A DNA stretch of 64,000 bases from Thermoplasmata archaeon (GCA_023265395.1 JAHFTX010000003.1:1-64000); one strand, 5' to 3'; shown: positions 9,906 to 18,916, numbered from the stretch's first letter. Made by a program: numbers and translations. Notes: generated from the letters alone by a model not told the origin.

Positions 9906-9911
9906 GACCCA

Positions 9912-11528
9912 ATGGGAATGTCAAGCATTGACCCGACGACGACGAAGTACGTCATCACAGCCAAGCTCCAGGCGGACGGCATCATCGAGAAGCCCGACGT
10001 CGTGGGAGCGATTTTCGGCCAGACCGAGGGCCTACTCGGTGAAGAGATGGACCTGCGCGAGCTGCAGAAGAGCGGCCGCATGGGCCGCATCGAGGTGCAG
10101 GTGACGTCCAATCGAGGACGTTCGACCGGCATCGTGACGCTGCCCAGCTCCCTCGACAAGGTCGAGACCGCGATCCTCGCGGCGTCCCTCGAGACCATCG
10201 ACCGCATCGGCCCCTGCAAGGCGACGTTGCGCGTCGACCAGGTCGAGGATGTGCGGGTACAGAAGAAGACCCAGGTGATCGACCGCGCCAAGGAGATCCT
10301 CTCCACCATCAACGATGGGGGCAAGGAATCGGGCTTGGACATCGTCGACGAGGTCCGGCAGACCGTGCAGGTCTCGGAGATCACCAGCTTTGGGCCCGAC
10401 CGCTTGCCGGCCGGCCCCAACGTCGCCAGCTCCGACGCCATCATCATCGTCGAGGGCCGCTCCGATGTGCTGGCGCTGCTGCGGTCAGGGATCAAGAACG
10501 CCATCGCGGTCGAGGGGACCAACGTCCCCGATTCGGTCAAGAAGCTGGCCGACGACAAGGTGGTCACCGTCTTCGTCGACGGGGACCGCGGCGGCGACCT
10601 GATCCTGCGCGAGCTGTTCCAAGTGGCGGACATCGACTTCGTCGCCATGGCCCCGCGCAACCGTGAGGTCGAGGAGCTCAGCTCCAAGCAGATCATGAAG
10701 GCCCTCAAGTCCAAGGTGCCGGCCGAGGCCTACCGTGACCAACACGGAATCAGCGCCTCCGGTGGTACCGGGGGCGGGAGTGGCAGCGGTGGCGCCAGTG
10801 GGCCGCAGGGTGGACCTGGTGGCGACTCGGGAAACTCCCGAGGCGGCCGCAACCAACGGGGCCGTGAGGGCTCCCGTGGTCGTGGCCGCGATGGCCGACC
10901 TGAGCGACCTGACGACCGCCCGCGAGACCGCGGCAGCGGTCCTGGGGCTGAGGAGCACGACGACGCACCAGCAGCCACCTACGAGCAGCACGCACCTCAG
11001 GTCGAATCCCCTCAGGTGACCCCTGCGACCTCCCCGGCGCCCGTCTACGGCGGTGGGAACTATGGGACTCCCGAACCCGTGCGGACCACCGACCCTTTGG
11101 CAGCGACCGACCCGACCGCAGCTGGCGGCACGGGCGGGGAACAGCCGCGCGCCCGAAGCCGTCTGTTCGGCCTGCTGGGTGACCGCGGCCGAGCCCGCCC
11201 AGCGGCCCCCACCGGGGCCGGACGGGAACTGACCCCGGCGCAGCGCGCCCATCTGGAGCGGCTCGAGAAGCTGAGCGGTTCCTTCAAGGCGCAGCTGCTC
11301 ACCGACGCCGGTGACGTGCTCGCAGAGGTGGCGGTACGCGACCTTGCCGACAGTCTCAAGGAGCCGCCTCAGGGCTGCACCACCGTCGTCTTCGATGGGG
11401 TGATCACCCAGCGGCTGCTCGACATCGCCGCCGAGAAGGGTGTCGCCCGCCTCGTGGGCGTCAAGGTCGGTCAGATCACCAAGCAACCGCCCGCGATCGA
11501 GATCCTCACCAAGAACGAGACCGCGTAG
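9912..11528 (+). CDS. dnaG: Archaeal DnaG-type primase
   Basis: 538 aa from the ATG at 9912; a second ATG in frame lies 6 nt downstream. The N-terminal ~170 residues match the archaeal DnaG leader domain. A TOPRIM domain follows at ~173-260, with the catalytic acidic set EGRSD (Glu181) and DGDRGG (Asp223, Asp225). In archaea this protein primes RNA synthesis and also binds the RNA exosome. Residues ~280-430 form an unusual low-complexity insert: Gly/Ser-rich, then Arg-Gly-rich (RGREGSRGRGRDGR), then Pro/Thr-rich. The conserved C-terminal domain (TPAQRAHLERLEKLSG onward) closes the protein. It heads a plus-strand gene series. No bacterial-type zinc-binding primase domain is present. The identification is secure; the role of the insert is unknown, perhaps RNA or exosome binding. 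Confidence 0.95.
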   Translation: MGMSSIDPTTTKYVITAKLQADGIIEKPDVVGAIFGQTEGLLGEEMDLRELQKSGRMGRIEVQVTSNRGRSTGIVTLPSSLDKVETAILAASLETIDRIGPCKATLRVDQVEDVRVQKKTQVIDRAKEILSTINDGGKESGLDIVDEVRQTVQVSEITSFGPDRLPAGPNVASSDAIIIVEGRSDVLALLRSGIKNAIAVEGTNVPDSVKKLADDKVVTVFVDGDRGGDLILRELFQVADIDFVAMAPRNREVEELSSKQIMKALKSKVPAEAYRDQHGISASGGTGGGSGSGGASGPQGGPGGDSGNSRGGRNQRGREGSRGRGRDGRPERPDDRPRDRGSGPGAEEHDDAPAATYEQHAPQVESPQVTPATSPAPVYGGGNYGTPEPVRTTDPLAATDPTAAGGTGGEQPRARSRLFGLLGDRGRARPAAPTGAGRELTPAQRAHLERLEKLSGSFKAQLLTDAGDVLAEVAVRDLADSLKEPPQGCTTVVFDGVITQRLLDIAAEKGVARLVGVKVGQITKQPPAIEILTKNETA

Positions 11529-11572
11529 GCGGTCCGACCGCCTGCGGAAGCCGCGGTGTCCACGGAGCATCG

Positions 11573-13117
11573 ATGAGCGACGAGCCTGCAGCACAGCTGC
11601 CCGCCGATGACTCGCTCTTCGACACCATGGCGGACACCTCGCAGGTGGCGCTGCCCAAGGACCCGCTGGCGCGGGTCATCGGGCAAGACGAGGCGGTGCG
11701 CCTGGCGCGGGTGTGCGCACTCCAGCGGCGGCATCTGCTGCTGGTCGGCCCCCCCGGCACGGGCAAGTCGATGATCGCCCAGGCGCTGGCGCTGCACCTG
11801 CCGCCCCCACGCACCGAGGTGCTGGTCGCCCACAACCCCGAGGCGCCCGAGCGCCCCTTCGTCGAGTCACGACCCCTGCAGGATGCGCTGCTCCAGCGCG
11901 AGCGGGTCGCGGGCGCTGCCGGTGAGCTGGTCGAACCCTCCCAGGTGCCCATCAAGGTCGCCGAGCAGCTAGGCTACCGGTGCGCCCGATGTTCCTCCTA
12001 TTCACCGCCGACCGAGACCCAGTGCCCGCAATGCAACGCCCCCAAGGGGACGCTGGCGTCCGAGGGCCAGCCCAACAACCCCTTCTCCGACCTGCTGGGC
12101 GGCATCGTCCAGGTCACCGTCAACCAACTGGGGGGCGGTCGGGATCGTGTGACCACCACCCGACGGGTCGGGGGCAAGGAGGAGGTCGTCGTCTATGCCC
12201 GCGCAGGCGATCGCATCCGGCTGTACGACGAGAAGGCGCTCGAGCGCAAGCGGGAGATCGAACGACTCTCGCCGCACAAGGTGCTGCTCTCCATCGATCG
12301 TAAGAGCTTCGTCCTGGCCACCGGTGCCTCGGAGACGGAGTTGCTCGGTGACGTGCGGCACGACCCCTACGGCGGCCACCCGCAGCTGGGGACACAGCCC
12401 TACGAGCGGGTCGTGCCCGGGGCGATCCACGAGGCCCACGAGGGGGTGCTTTTCGTCGACGAGCTCCCGCACCTTGGGCACCTGCAGCGGCAGCTGCTCA
12501 CGGCCATGCAGGAGCGCGCCTTCCCCATCGCCGGACGGCATCCGCAGAGTGCGGGCGCCTCGGTCAAGGTCGACAACGTGCCCTGCGACTTCATCTTCGT
12601 CGCCGCCTGTAACATCACCGACCTGCAGGCGATCCTCGCGCCGCTGCGCAGCCGGATCCTGGGCAACGGGTACGAGGTGCTCGTGGCCACCACCATGCCC
12701 GACACGCCCTCCAACCGCGTGCGGCTGGCGCAGTTCGTCGCCCAGGAGATCGCCATGGATGGGCGGATCCCCCATGCCACGGTGGAGACCGTCCGTGCAT
12801 TGTGCCAAGAAGCGGCCTCCCGTGCCAAGGAGGCTGACGGCATCGAGTCGGTCCTGACGCTGCGCCTGCGGGAGCTCGGCGGCCTGGTGCGCATCGCCGG
12901 CGACATCGCCAAGGGCGACGACGCACCGCTGATCACGCCTCGGCACCTGGCACAGGCGATCACCGTGGCCAAGCCCGTCGAGCAGCAGATCAAGGACCGA
13001 TACGGCTCCTACTACGCCGGGCTCGCACGGGACCTCAGCTCGGCGCAGCGCAGCGGCACCTCCCCCTACAACTACTGGGACAGCCACATCAACGACGACA
13101 AGATGGGCTACGAGTAG
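11573..13117 (+). CDS. LonB-like AAA+ ATPase with zinc ribbon, lacking the protease domain
   Basis: 514 aa. Walker A is GPPGTGKS at residues 59-66, Walker B GVLFVDEL at ~291-298, sensor-1 Asn at 347, and an arginine pair at ~359-361. The ATPase order resembles archaeal LonB/magnesium-chelatase-like AAA+ proteins. An insert between Walker A and Walker B carries a four-cysteine zinc ribbon (C137, C140, C151, C154) and a beta-rich segment where archaeal LonB has its membrane-spanning insertion. The protein stops shortly after the helical lid (...DDKMGYE), and no Ser-Lys Lon protease domain follows. It is therefore probably a remodelling ATPase, not a peptidase. It lies 44 nt behind dnaG and 45 nt before a nuclease gene, so a shared transcript and a link to nucleic-acid metabolism are plausible. 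The substrate is unknown. Confidence 0.8.
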   Translation: MSDEPAAQLPADDSLFDTMADTSQVALPKDPLARVIGQDEAVRLARVCALQRRHLLLVGPPGTGKSMIAQALALHLPPPRTEVLVAHNPEAPERPFVESRPLQDALLQRERVAGAAGELVEPSQVPIKVAEQLGYRCARCSSYSPPTETQCPQCNAPKGTLASEGQPNNPFSDLLGGIVQVTVNQLGGGRDRVTTTRRVGGKEEVVVYARAGDRIRLYDEKALERKREIERLSPHKVLLSIDRKSFVLATGASETELLGDVRHDPYGGHPQLGTQPYERVVPGAIHEAHEGVLFVDELPHLGHLQRQLLTAMQERAFPIAGRHPQSAGASVKVDNVPCDFIFVAACNITDLQAILAPLRSRILGNGYEVLVATTMPDTPSNRVRLAQFVAQEIAMDGRIPHATVETVRALCQEAASRAKEADGIESVLTLRLRELGGLVRIAGDIAKGDDAPLITPRHLAQAITVAKPVEQQIKDRYGSYYAGLARDLSSAQRSGTSPYNYWDSHINDDKMGYE

Positions 13118-13162
13118 GGCCGCGCCCCAACCTTGATGGGTCCGCGGGGCGCCCACCAGCCG

Positions 13163-14692
13163 ATGCCGAGGACCATCGACCTTGAGGCGCTCCAGCGGGA
13201 GCTGAGCGGCGGCCGCCCCCAAGCGCGCGTCAGCGTCGACGACCTCTCGACCTACCTGCGCTCACCCTTCAACCTCTGGGCGGACCTCCACGCACCGGCG
13301 ACGGAGCAACAGGCCGCCAGCGGCTACGATGCCTTGGTGCGCGACGTCTCCTTCTCCCATCGGGAGCGGATGGTCATAATCCATTTCGCGGACCTCCCCC
13401 TGCCCCCCAGCCGCGACCATCGCGTGAGCTTCGCCACTCTGCTGAGGGGCATGGCCGAGGGTGCCCGGGGGTTTCGGCGCCACCCGCTGCTGTGGGACGC
13501 CGGGGGCCTGTGGGGCGAGCCTGCGGTGCTCGTGCGCACCGAGTCCGCGCCCAGCAGGTTCGGCCCTTGGTCCTACGAGGTGGTGCACCTGACGTTGGCG
13601 CGCACGCTCCGCGACCACCATCACATCCCCGCGATGGCGTACAACCTTCTCCTCTCCAAGGTGCAGGGGCGACTCCCGACCCAGGTGACGATCATCGATG
13701 GTGCAGGGGCCTTCCATCGCATCCCCCACGACCCGCTGGTGCTCGACGAGACGGTGCGCGCCGTGATGCGCATCGTCGAGGGCGAGCCGGTGCGCCCCTT
13801 CTTTGGGGGGGCCGATGCACCGTGGAGCGACTACTGCGACCAGCTGGCGGTCGCCGCACGCGACGTCAGTCTCGTCTCGAAGGTCGGTCCGGCAGCGGCG
13901 CGCAACCTCGCGACGCTGGGGATCTACACGGTCGAGCATCTCGCGGGCGCCGATCGTGAGGCGCTGCAGTCGCTCCCGCGGGTGGGGGCCAAGACCGCCG
14001 ATGGATGGATCGCGGCCGCGCAGGTGCTCTCCGAAGGGACGACCCCCCGGCGCCTGGAGGCGGTCTCATTGCCCCGCGGAAGGCCGTTGGCGTTCCTCGA
14101 CTTCGAGAGCACGATCCCGATGGGGTCGGACCCCGACGAAGGTGGCGTGCCCAACGTCGACTACCTGATCGGGGTGCTCCAGTTCCCTGACGGAGCGGAG
14201 ATCGGCCCGAGGGGGGGCACCTACCTTCCCTTCGTCGCCCACCGCATCGAGGCGGAGGAGGAGGCCTTCGGCCAGTTCCTCGCCTGGTTCGAGGACAACG
14301 GTCGCCCCCCGCTCCTCCACTGGAGTTCCTACGAGAAGACCCGCTTCAATCGTCTCTTCGACGCCTACCCCACGCATCATCGGCTGCGTGCCCCGGTGCT
14401 CGAGGCGCTGGTCGACCTGCTCGACCGCGCCCGTCGTGGGTGGATCTTCCCCACCACCGGCTACGGCCTCAAGGTGGTGGCCCATTTCCTGGGGTATCGC
14501 TGGCGTCACGCTGACGTCACCGCGCTGCAGTCGATCGTCCATTACCTCAACTACGTCCAGAACCCTCAGCAGTACGCTGAGCTCCTGCGCAAGGTCCTCG
14601 ACTACAACGAGGATGACCTGCGGGCGACGGCATTGGTGTACCAGTGGTTGGCGACCCACGAGGCCCCGGCGGGCCGCGCTACCCTCAAGTAG
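13163..14692 (+). CDS. TM0106-family RecB-like / RNase H-fold nuclease
   Basis: About 509 aa from the ATG at 13163 (MPRTIDLEAL); another ATG in frame lies at 13136. The N-terminal ~190 residues resemble a PD-(D/E)XK-type (RecB-like) region. Residues ~225-290 contain a helix-hairpin-helix-like segment (GPAAARNLATLGIYTVEHL, LQSLPRVGAKTADGWI). The C-terminal half has an RNase H-like exonuclease fold beginning LAFLDFEST, with later acidic motifs and the closing DYNEDDLRATALVYQWL. This matches the TM0106/YprB-like family of predicted nucleases found near recombination and CRISPR genes in some genomes, but no CRISPR is present here. The exact substrate is unknown. It follows the AAA+ gene closely. 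Confidence 0.8.
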   Translation: MPRTIDLEALQRELSGGRPQARVSVDDLSTYLRSPFNLWADLHAPATEQQAASGYDALVRDVSFSHRERMVIIHFADLPLPPSRDHRVSFATLLRGMAEGARGFRRHPLLWDAGGLWGEPAVLVRTESAPSRFGPWSYEVVHLTLARTLRDHHHIPAMAYNLLLSKVQGRLPTQVTIIDGAGAFHRIPHDPLVLDETVRAVMRIVEGEPVRPFFGGADAPWSDYCDQLAVAARDVSLVSKVGPAAARNLATLGIYTVEHLAGADREALQSLPRVGAKTADGWIAAAQVLSEGTTPRRLEAVSLPRGRPLAFLDFESTIPMGSDPDEGGVPNVDYLIGVLQFPDGAEIGPRGGTYLPFVAHRIEAEEEAFGQFLAWFEDNGRPPLLHWSSYEKTRFNRLFDAYPTHHRLRAPVLEALVDLLDRARRGWIFPTTGYGLKVVAHFLGYRWRHADVTALQSIVHYLNYVQNPQQYAELLRKVLDYNEDDLRATALVYQWLATHEAPAGRATLK

Positions 14693-14714
14693 CTCCCCTC
14701 GGCCTGCGGTGGCC

Positions 14715-15182
14715 ATGGTCCTGCTCAGCGAGGGTGCCGCGGCACCGGACTTCTCGTTGCCGGCCGACGATGGGCAGACCTACCGGCTCTCCGACCTGCG
14801 CGGCAAGGTCGTGGTGCTCTACTTCTATCCCAAGGACGACACGCCCGGGTGCACCAAGGAGGCCTGCGCCTTCCGCCAGAGCAAGGGCGCGCTGACGCGT
14901 GTCGGCGCGGTGGTGCTGGGGGTCAGCAAGGACACCGTAGCCTCCCATGGCACGTTCGTCGCCAAGTACGGGCTCAACTTCCCGCTGCTGAGCGACCCCG
15001 ACCATGCCATGCAGGAGGCCTACGGCGTCTGGCAGGAGAAGAAACGCTACGGGCGCAGCTACATGGGCACGGTGCGGACCACCTACCTCATCGACACCAG
15101 GGGCAGGATCGCCAAGGTGTTCCCCAACGTCAAGGTCGACGGCCACGCGCAGGCCGTCCTCGACGCGCTCAAGGCGCTCTGA
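14715..15182 (+). CDS. bcp: Peroxiredoxin, BCP/PrxQ type
   Basis: 155 aa from the ATG at 14715. The active site TPGCTKEACAF holds the peroxidatic cysteine and a second cysteine five residues on, the classic PrxQ/BCP arrangement. The AhpC/TSA fold continues through LGVSKDTVASHGTF and the C-terminal TYLIDTRGRIAKVF. It reduces hydroperoxides in the cytoplasm using thioredoxin. The gene begins 22 nt after the nuclease stop and ends 7 nt before the tlyA-like gene, so it is probably co-transcribed. Identification is secure. Confidence 0.93.
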   Translation: MVLLSEGAAAPDFSLPADDGQTYRLSDLRGKVVVLYFYPKDDTPGCTKEACAFRQSKGALTRVGAVVLGVSKDTVASHGTFVAKYGLNFPLLSDPDHAMQEAYGVWQEKKRYGRSYMGTVRTTYLIDTRGRIAKVFPNVKVDGHAQAVLDALKAL

Positions 15183-15189
15183 GCGAGCC

Positions 15190-16023
15190 ATGGCCAAGCA
15201 GGGGTCGGCAGCGATCGCCGCGCGGCTCGACCAAGCGCTCGTCGAGGCGCAGCTGGTCGCGAGCCGCAACCGTGCCCAGGCCCTCGTGCGCGGCGGCCGG
15301 GTGCGCGTCGACGGCGTGGTCACCACCCGGTGTGGCAAGCGGGTGCCCATGGGAGCGACCCTGACGGTCGACGACTCGGTGATGCCCTACGTCAGCCGCA
15401 GCGGCGTCAAGCTCGATGCCGCGCTCGTGCGATTCGGGATCGTCGTCGACGGGACCCGTTGCCTCGACGCCGGCGCAGGCACCGGGGGGTTCACCGACTG
15501 CCTGCTGCAGAGGGGTGCGGCCCACGTCACCGCCGTCGACGTCGGCGTCGACCAGCTCCACCCGACGCTGCGCACCGACCCACGGGTGCAGGTGCGGGAG
15601 GGGACCGACGTGCGCACGCTCTCGAGATCGGAGGTCCCGCCGGTGGACCTGCTGTGCGCCGACCTCAGCTTCATCTCGCTGCGGCAGGTGCTGCCGGTGC
15701 TGACCAGCCTGCTGCGCGAGGGCGGCGATGCGGTGCTGCTGATCAAGCCGCAGTTCGAGTCGGGGCCGGGGCGCACGGACTGGCGCGGGGTGGTCCGCGA
15801 CCCGGCGGTGCTGCAGCAGGCGATCGCCGCGGTGGTCACCGCCGTCGAAGGCTGTTCCCTCGTGCCGCTCGGCCTCGTCCCCTCGCCGCTGCCGGGGCGA
15901 CAGGGCAACCGCGAGTATCTGCTGTGGGCGCGCAAGCCCCCCGCACCTTCCCCGGCAGACCTGCAGGCGCTGGTCACGATGGCTCTGGAGCGGCCCCCTG
16001 CTCCGCAGCCTCCTTCCTCCTGA
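15190..16023 (+). CDS. tlyA: TlyA-type rRNA 2'-O-methyltransferase (S4 + FtsJ domains)
   Basis: 277 aa from the ATG at 15190. Residues ~10-70 form an S4 RNA-binding domain (RLDQALVEAQLVASRNRAQA, then RVRVDGVVTT). Residues ~75-245 are an FtsJ/RrmJ-like Rossmann methyltransferase with the SAM loop LDAGAGTGGFTDCLLQRGA, an acidic VDVG motif and CADLSFIS. This is the TlyA architecture, which in bacteria methylates cytidine ribose in 16S and 23S rRNA. TlyA is mainly known from bacteria, so this copy may be transferred or belong to an under-described archaeal branch. A proline-rich tail ends the protein. The target nucleotide here is unknown. Confidence 0.88.
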   Translation: MAKQGSAAIAARLDQALVEAQLVASRNRAQALVRGGRVRVDGVVTTRCGKRVPMGATLTVDDSVMPYVSRSGVKLDAALVRFGIVVDGTRCLDAGAGTGGFTDCLLQRGAAHVTAVDVGVDQLHPTLRTDPRVQVREGTDVRTLSRSEVPPVDLLCADLSFISLRQVLPVLTSLLREGGDAVLLIKPQFESGPGRTDWRGVVRDPAVLQQAIAAVVTAVEGCSLVPLGLVPSPLPGRQGNREYLLWARKPPAPSPADLQALVTMALERPPAPQPPSS

Positions 16024-16091
16024 GCCACCGGGCAGGTCGCTGCTTGGGGCACTGCACCAACGAGCAGAGGCTCGGCGGGCCGTCCGCCAAT

Positions 16092-16100
16092 CCTTATTAG
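16092..16100 (+). promoter_or_regulatory. Possible A-box before the membrane-protein gene
   Basis: CTTATTAG lies about 40 nt before the ATG at 16137 and is the only AT-rich block in the gap after the tlyA gene. It is weaker than the TTAAATAG boxes elsewhere. Confidence 0.35.
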
Positions 16101-16136
16101 CCTCAGCTTGGCCATGGTCACTCGGAGCGCACCACG

Positions 16137-17759
16137 ATGGCCCAGCGTCCGGTGGTCCGCAAGGCCTCTGACGAGGACTTCCAGTGGCCTCCTCCGGCTC
16201 AGGAAGGTCCTGTGCCTCGGGTGCAGGCACCCACACCCGCTGACGTCGACGCCGCCGAGAATGCCCTGGAGCAGGAGGTCGGCTTCGAGCAGGGGCGGTT
16301 GCCCGCAGCAGCACGCCCCGTGGTCCGTCGCGACGAATCGGTCGAGGTCTCTTCGCTCTCCGAGCCGCGCGAGGACGCGCAGCCCGCCGCGGTGCCACGC
16401 CGTCCGCGCGGGGGTCTGCTCGCCACGGGACGGGCCGAACGCCGGCAGACCCAGCGACAGCGCGCCACTCGGATCGCCGAGCGCACCGCGGCCGCGGCGA
16501 CCTCTGCACCTCGGCACCGCCGCCGAACCGACGTGCCCCCCCCACCAGCGCGCAGCAGGGGCGGGGCCCTGAGTTCCCAAGCCGCTGCACTGGGCAACTC
16601 TGTCGGCACCCTCTTCGACGACCTGCAGCGCCGCAAGCATCTTGTCGCTCGCGAGCAGCGCGCACGGCTGCGCCACAGCGATCGTCGCGATGTCGTGGGC
16701 GACGCCTATGACCTGGACATCCCCGACGAGGAACTCAGCCCCGAGGACCGGCACCTGCGCGACGAGCTACGGGCGACCTTGCCGCCACCGCAGCAGTCGC
16801 GGGGGGTGCTCGGGGTGGTGCGGGACACCTGGAACTTCGCCACCGAGCTGCCACAGGAACTCATCGGGGAGGTGCGGCACACCTTGCAATCCCCACTCAA
16901 CTTCGCCGTCACGCTGATCGTGCTCGGTGCGTTGGTGGGGGTCGCCTACCTCTCGGGGGAGACCTATCCCTTCGTCGCGGGGGTCGGCCTGGTGCTCTAT
17001 GGGCTGATGCTCTACCTCACCCTCGCCCGCCGCCGGCGGCGGGGCCAGCGATTCCCTTCCGTGCCCGTGGCGATCCTCACCTCGATGCTGGTCGCGACCG
17101 TCTCCTTCGGCGGGATCGTCTGGGACGTCCAACACACGCAATTCGCCGTCGTGGAGCAGGCCCATCTCGACCCGGGCGCCAACAACGACTGGGTCGAGGA
17201 GGAGGCGCCGCAGGTCGACGTCGCCGCTGCGACCGGGCTTCCGCCCGAACTCGTGGCCCTGCTGGTGAATGTGCGCACCAACGCCTATGCCTACGAGGGG
17301 ACCGACCAGTACCCCGGGCTCCTGACGATCACGACCATCAAGTCCTATCCCCCCAAGGATGCCGCATGGGGGCGCTCGACCGCAGAGGCGGTCGTCAAGG
17401 ATCAGCAAGCCGACGGCACCCTGCGGCTGGACTCCACGTCGCGCAACCTCTACGGTGCGCGGGGGGGTGAGGGCTACCCGGCACTCTACTTCACCTACGA
17501 CGCCACCGTCAAGGGGACCGGGGTCGGCAACCTGCTGACGGACCGCTACACCGAGGGCGCGACCCTGAAGATCCTCGGTGCGGCCTGGCGCTGCGACCAT
17601 TCTCGGACCCTCGTCATCGTCGTCGGTGGCGCGCAGACCGGCTACGACTTCCAGCAGACCTCGACCGGGATCCCTGGTGTCGTGGGGCAGAACTCCCAGC
17701 CCCCCGACTACGCCACCTGGCAGGAGGTCAAGAACCTCGTGACCCTGGTGCAATGCTAG
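16137..17759 (+). CDS. Uncharacterised membrane protein with basic cytosolic N-terminus
   Basis: 540 aa. The first ~240 residues are hydrophilic and Arg/Pro-rich, with runs such as RRPRGGLLATGRAERRQ, and are probably disordered. Three hydrophobic spans follow at ~258-275, ~282-300 and ~311-328. The last ~200 residues form an extracytoplasmic domain with many aromatic and Thr/Asp residues (VVIVVGG-like core, LVTLVQC end). I do not recognise the family. An odd number of spans with a cytosolic N-terminus puts the C-terminal domain outside. The following gene starts within its last codons: an ATG at 17753 overlaps the stop, suggesting translational coupling to the aminotransferase. Function unknown. 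Confidence 0.75.
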   Translation: MAQRPVVRKASDEDFQWPPPAQEGPVPRVQAPTPADVDAAENALEQEVGFEQGRLPAAARPVVRRDESVEVSSLSEPREDAQPAAVPRRPRGGLLATGRAERRQTQRQRATRIAERTAAAATSAPRHRRRTDVPPPPARSRGGALSSQAAALGNSVGTLFDDLQRRKHLVAREQRARLRHSDRRDVVGDAYDLDIPDEELSPEDRHLRDELRATLPPPQQSRGVLGVVRDTWNFATELPQELIGEVRHTLQSPLNFAVTLIVLGALVGVAYLSGETYPFVAGVGLVLYGLMLYLTLARRRRRGQRFPSVPVAILTSMLVATVSFGGIVWDVQHTQFAVVEQAHLDPGANNDWVEEEAPQVDVAAATGLPPELVALLVNVRTNAYAYEGTDQYPGLLTITTIKSYPPKDAAWGRSTAEAVVKDQQADGTLRLDSTSRNLYGARGGEGYPALYFTYDATVKGTGVGNLLTDRYTEGATLKILGAAWRCDHSRTLVIVVGGAQTGYDFQQTSTGIPGVVGQNSQPPDYATWQEVKNLVTLVQC

Positions 17760-17770
17760 CGGAGCATCCG

Positions 17771-18916
17771 ATGACCTTGCCGCCGGAGATCCCGATCGCC
17801 GCTCCTGAGCTGGGGACCGAGGAGGAGCAGGCGGTCCTGCAGGTGCTGCGCAGCGGTCGACTAGCGCAGGGGCCGGTGGTGGAGTCCTTCGAGTCGTCCT
17901 TCGCGCACTACGTCGGTGCCCCCCATGCGGTCGCGCTGGGCAACGGCACCATGGCCCTCTGCGCGACGCTGCGATGCCTGGGGATCGGAACCGGCGACGA
18001 GGTGATCACCCCCGCCTTCTCCTTCGTCGCCACCGCCAATGCCGTGCTCTATTGCGGTGCGACGCCGATCTTCGCTGACATCGACCCGCAGACCTACACC
18101 CTCGACCCCGTTAGCGTCGAGGCGGTGCTCACCAAGCGTACGCGGGCGCTGCTGCCGGTGCACCTGTATGGCCAGCCGGCGGACATGGCACCCCTGCGCA
18201 GGATCGCACAGGAGCGGCGCTTGCTCCTCATCGAGGACGCCTGCCAGGCTCACGGTGCGACCTATGGTGACACCCCGGTGGGCATGCTCGGGGATGCCGC
18301 CTGCTTCTCCTTCTACCCCACCAAGAACATGACCGCTGCCGAAGGCGGCATGGTCACCACAGCCGATGCCAGCCTCGCCCAGCGCCTGCGGCAGTTCCGC
18401 AACCAGGGCCAGCGCTCGCGGTATGACTACGCCGGCTACGGTCTCAACTACCGTCTCTCGGAGCTCCATGCGGCGATCGGCGTCGTGCAACTGGCCAAGC
18501 TCCCCGCAGCGACCGCGGCCCGACAGCGCACTGCTGCATCGCTCAACGCCGCCCTGGCAGACCTGCAGGCCGCAGGTGTGCGCTTGCCCGCCACGGGTGC
18601 GGGGCGGACCCATGTGTTCCACCAGTACACGGTCGCGCTGCCGCAGCGCGACGCCGTCGCCGCAGCACTCACCGACGCACGCATCGGGACCGGCATCTAC
18701 TATCCGCAGCCGCTGCACCAGATCCCCTTCCTGCGACCGCCGAGCGGCGCGCCCCCGGTGCTCCCGCACGCCGAAGCGGCGGCAGCGTCGGTGCTGAGCC
18801 TGCCGGTGCACCCGCAGGTGAGCGCCCCACAGGTGCGCCGGATCGCGGATGCGCTCACGAGCGCGGTCATGCATGGAAGCGCTGAACGCCATCCAGCGAC
18901 GGTGCCCAAGGGTTGA
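17771..18916 (+). CDS. DegT/DnrJ/EryC1/StrS-family PLP aminotransferase
   Basis: 381 aa from the ATG at 17771. An earlier in-frame ATG at 17753 overlaps the previous stop and would add six residues. Fold-type-I PLP features: GNGTMAL phosphate-contact loop (~58-63), IEDACQAHGA with the ring-binding Asp156, and the Schiff-base lysine K185 in FYPTKNMTAAEGG. The family transaminates nucleotide-linked keto-sugars for glycans, surface polysaccharides or antibiotics. No sugar nucleotide dehydratase or glycosyltransferase lies nearby in this window, so the substrate cannot be deduced. The C-terminus matches the usual end of the family (HPQVSAPQVRRIADAL). Confidence 0.9.
   Translation: MTLPPEIPIAAPELGTEEEQAVLQVLRSGRLAQGPVVESFESSFAHYVGAPHAVALGNGTMALCATLRCLGIGTGDEVITPAFSFVATANAVLYCGATPIFADIDPQTYTLDPVSVEAVLTKRTRALLPVHLYGQPADMAPLRRIAQERRLLLIEDACQAHGATYGDTPVGMLGDAACFSFYPTKNMTAAEGGMVTTADASLAQRLRQFRNQGQRSRYDYAGYGLNYRLSELHAAIGVVQLAKLPAATAARQRTAASLNAALADLQAAGVRLPATGAGRTHVFHQYTVALPQRDAVAAALTDARIGTGIYYPQPLHQIPFLRPPSGAPPVLPHAEAAAASVLSLPVHPQVSAPQVRRIADALTSAVMHGSAERHPATVPKG

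Noticed and set aside
9702-9911. N-terminal extension of DnaG from a non-ATG start at 9702
   Set aside because: The added 70 residues are low-complexity and the conserved DnaG N-terminus begins at the ATG at 9912/9918.
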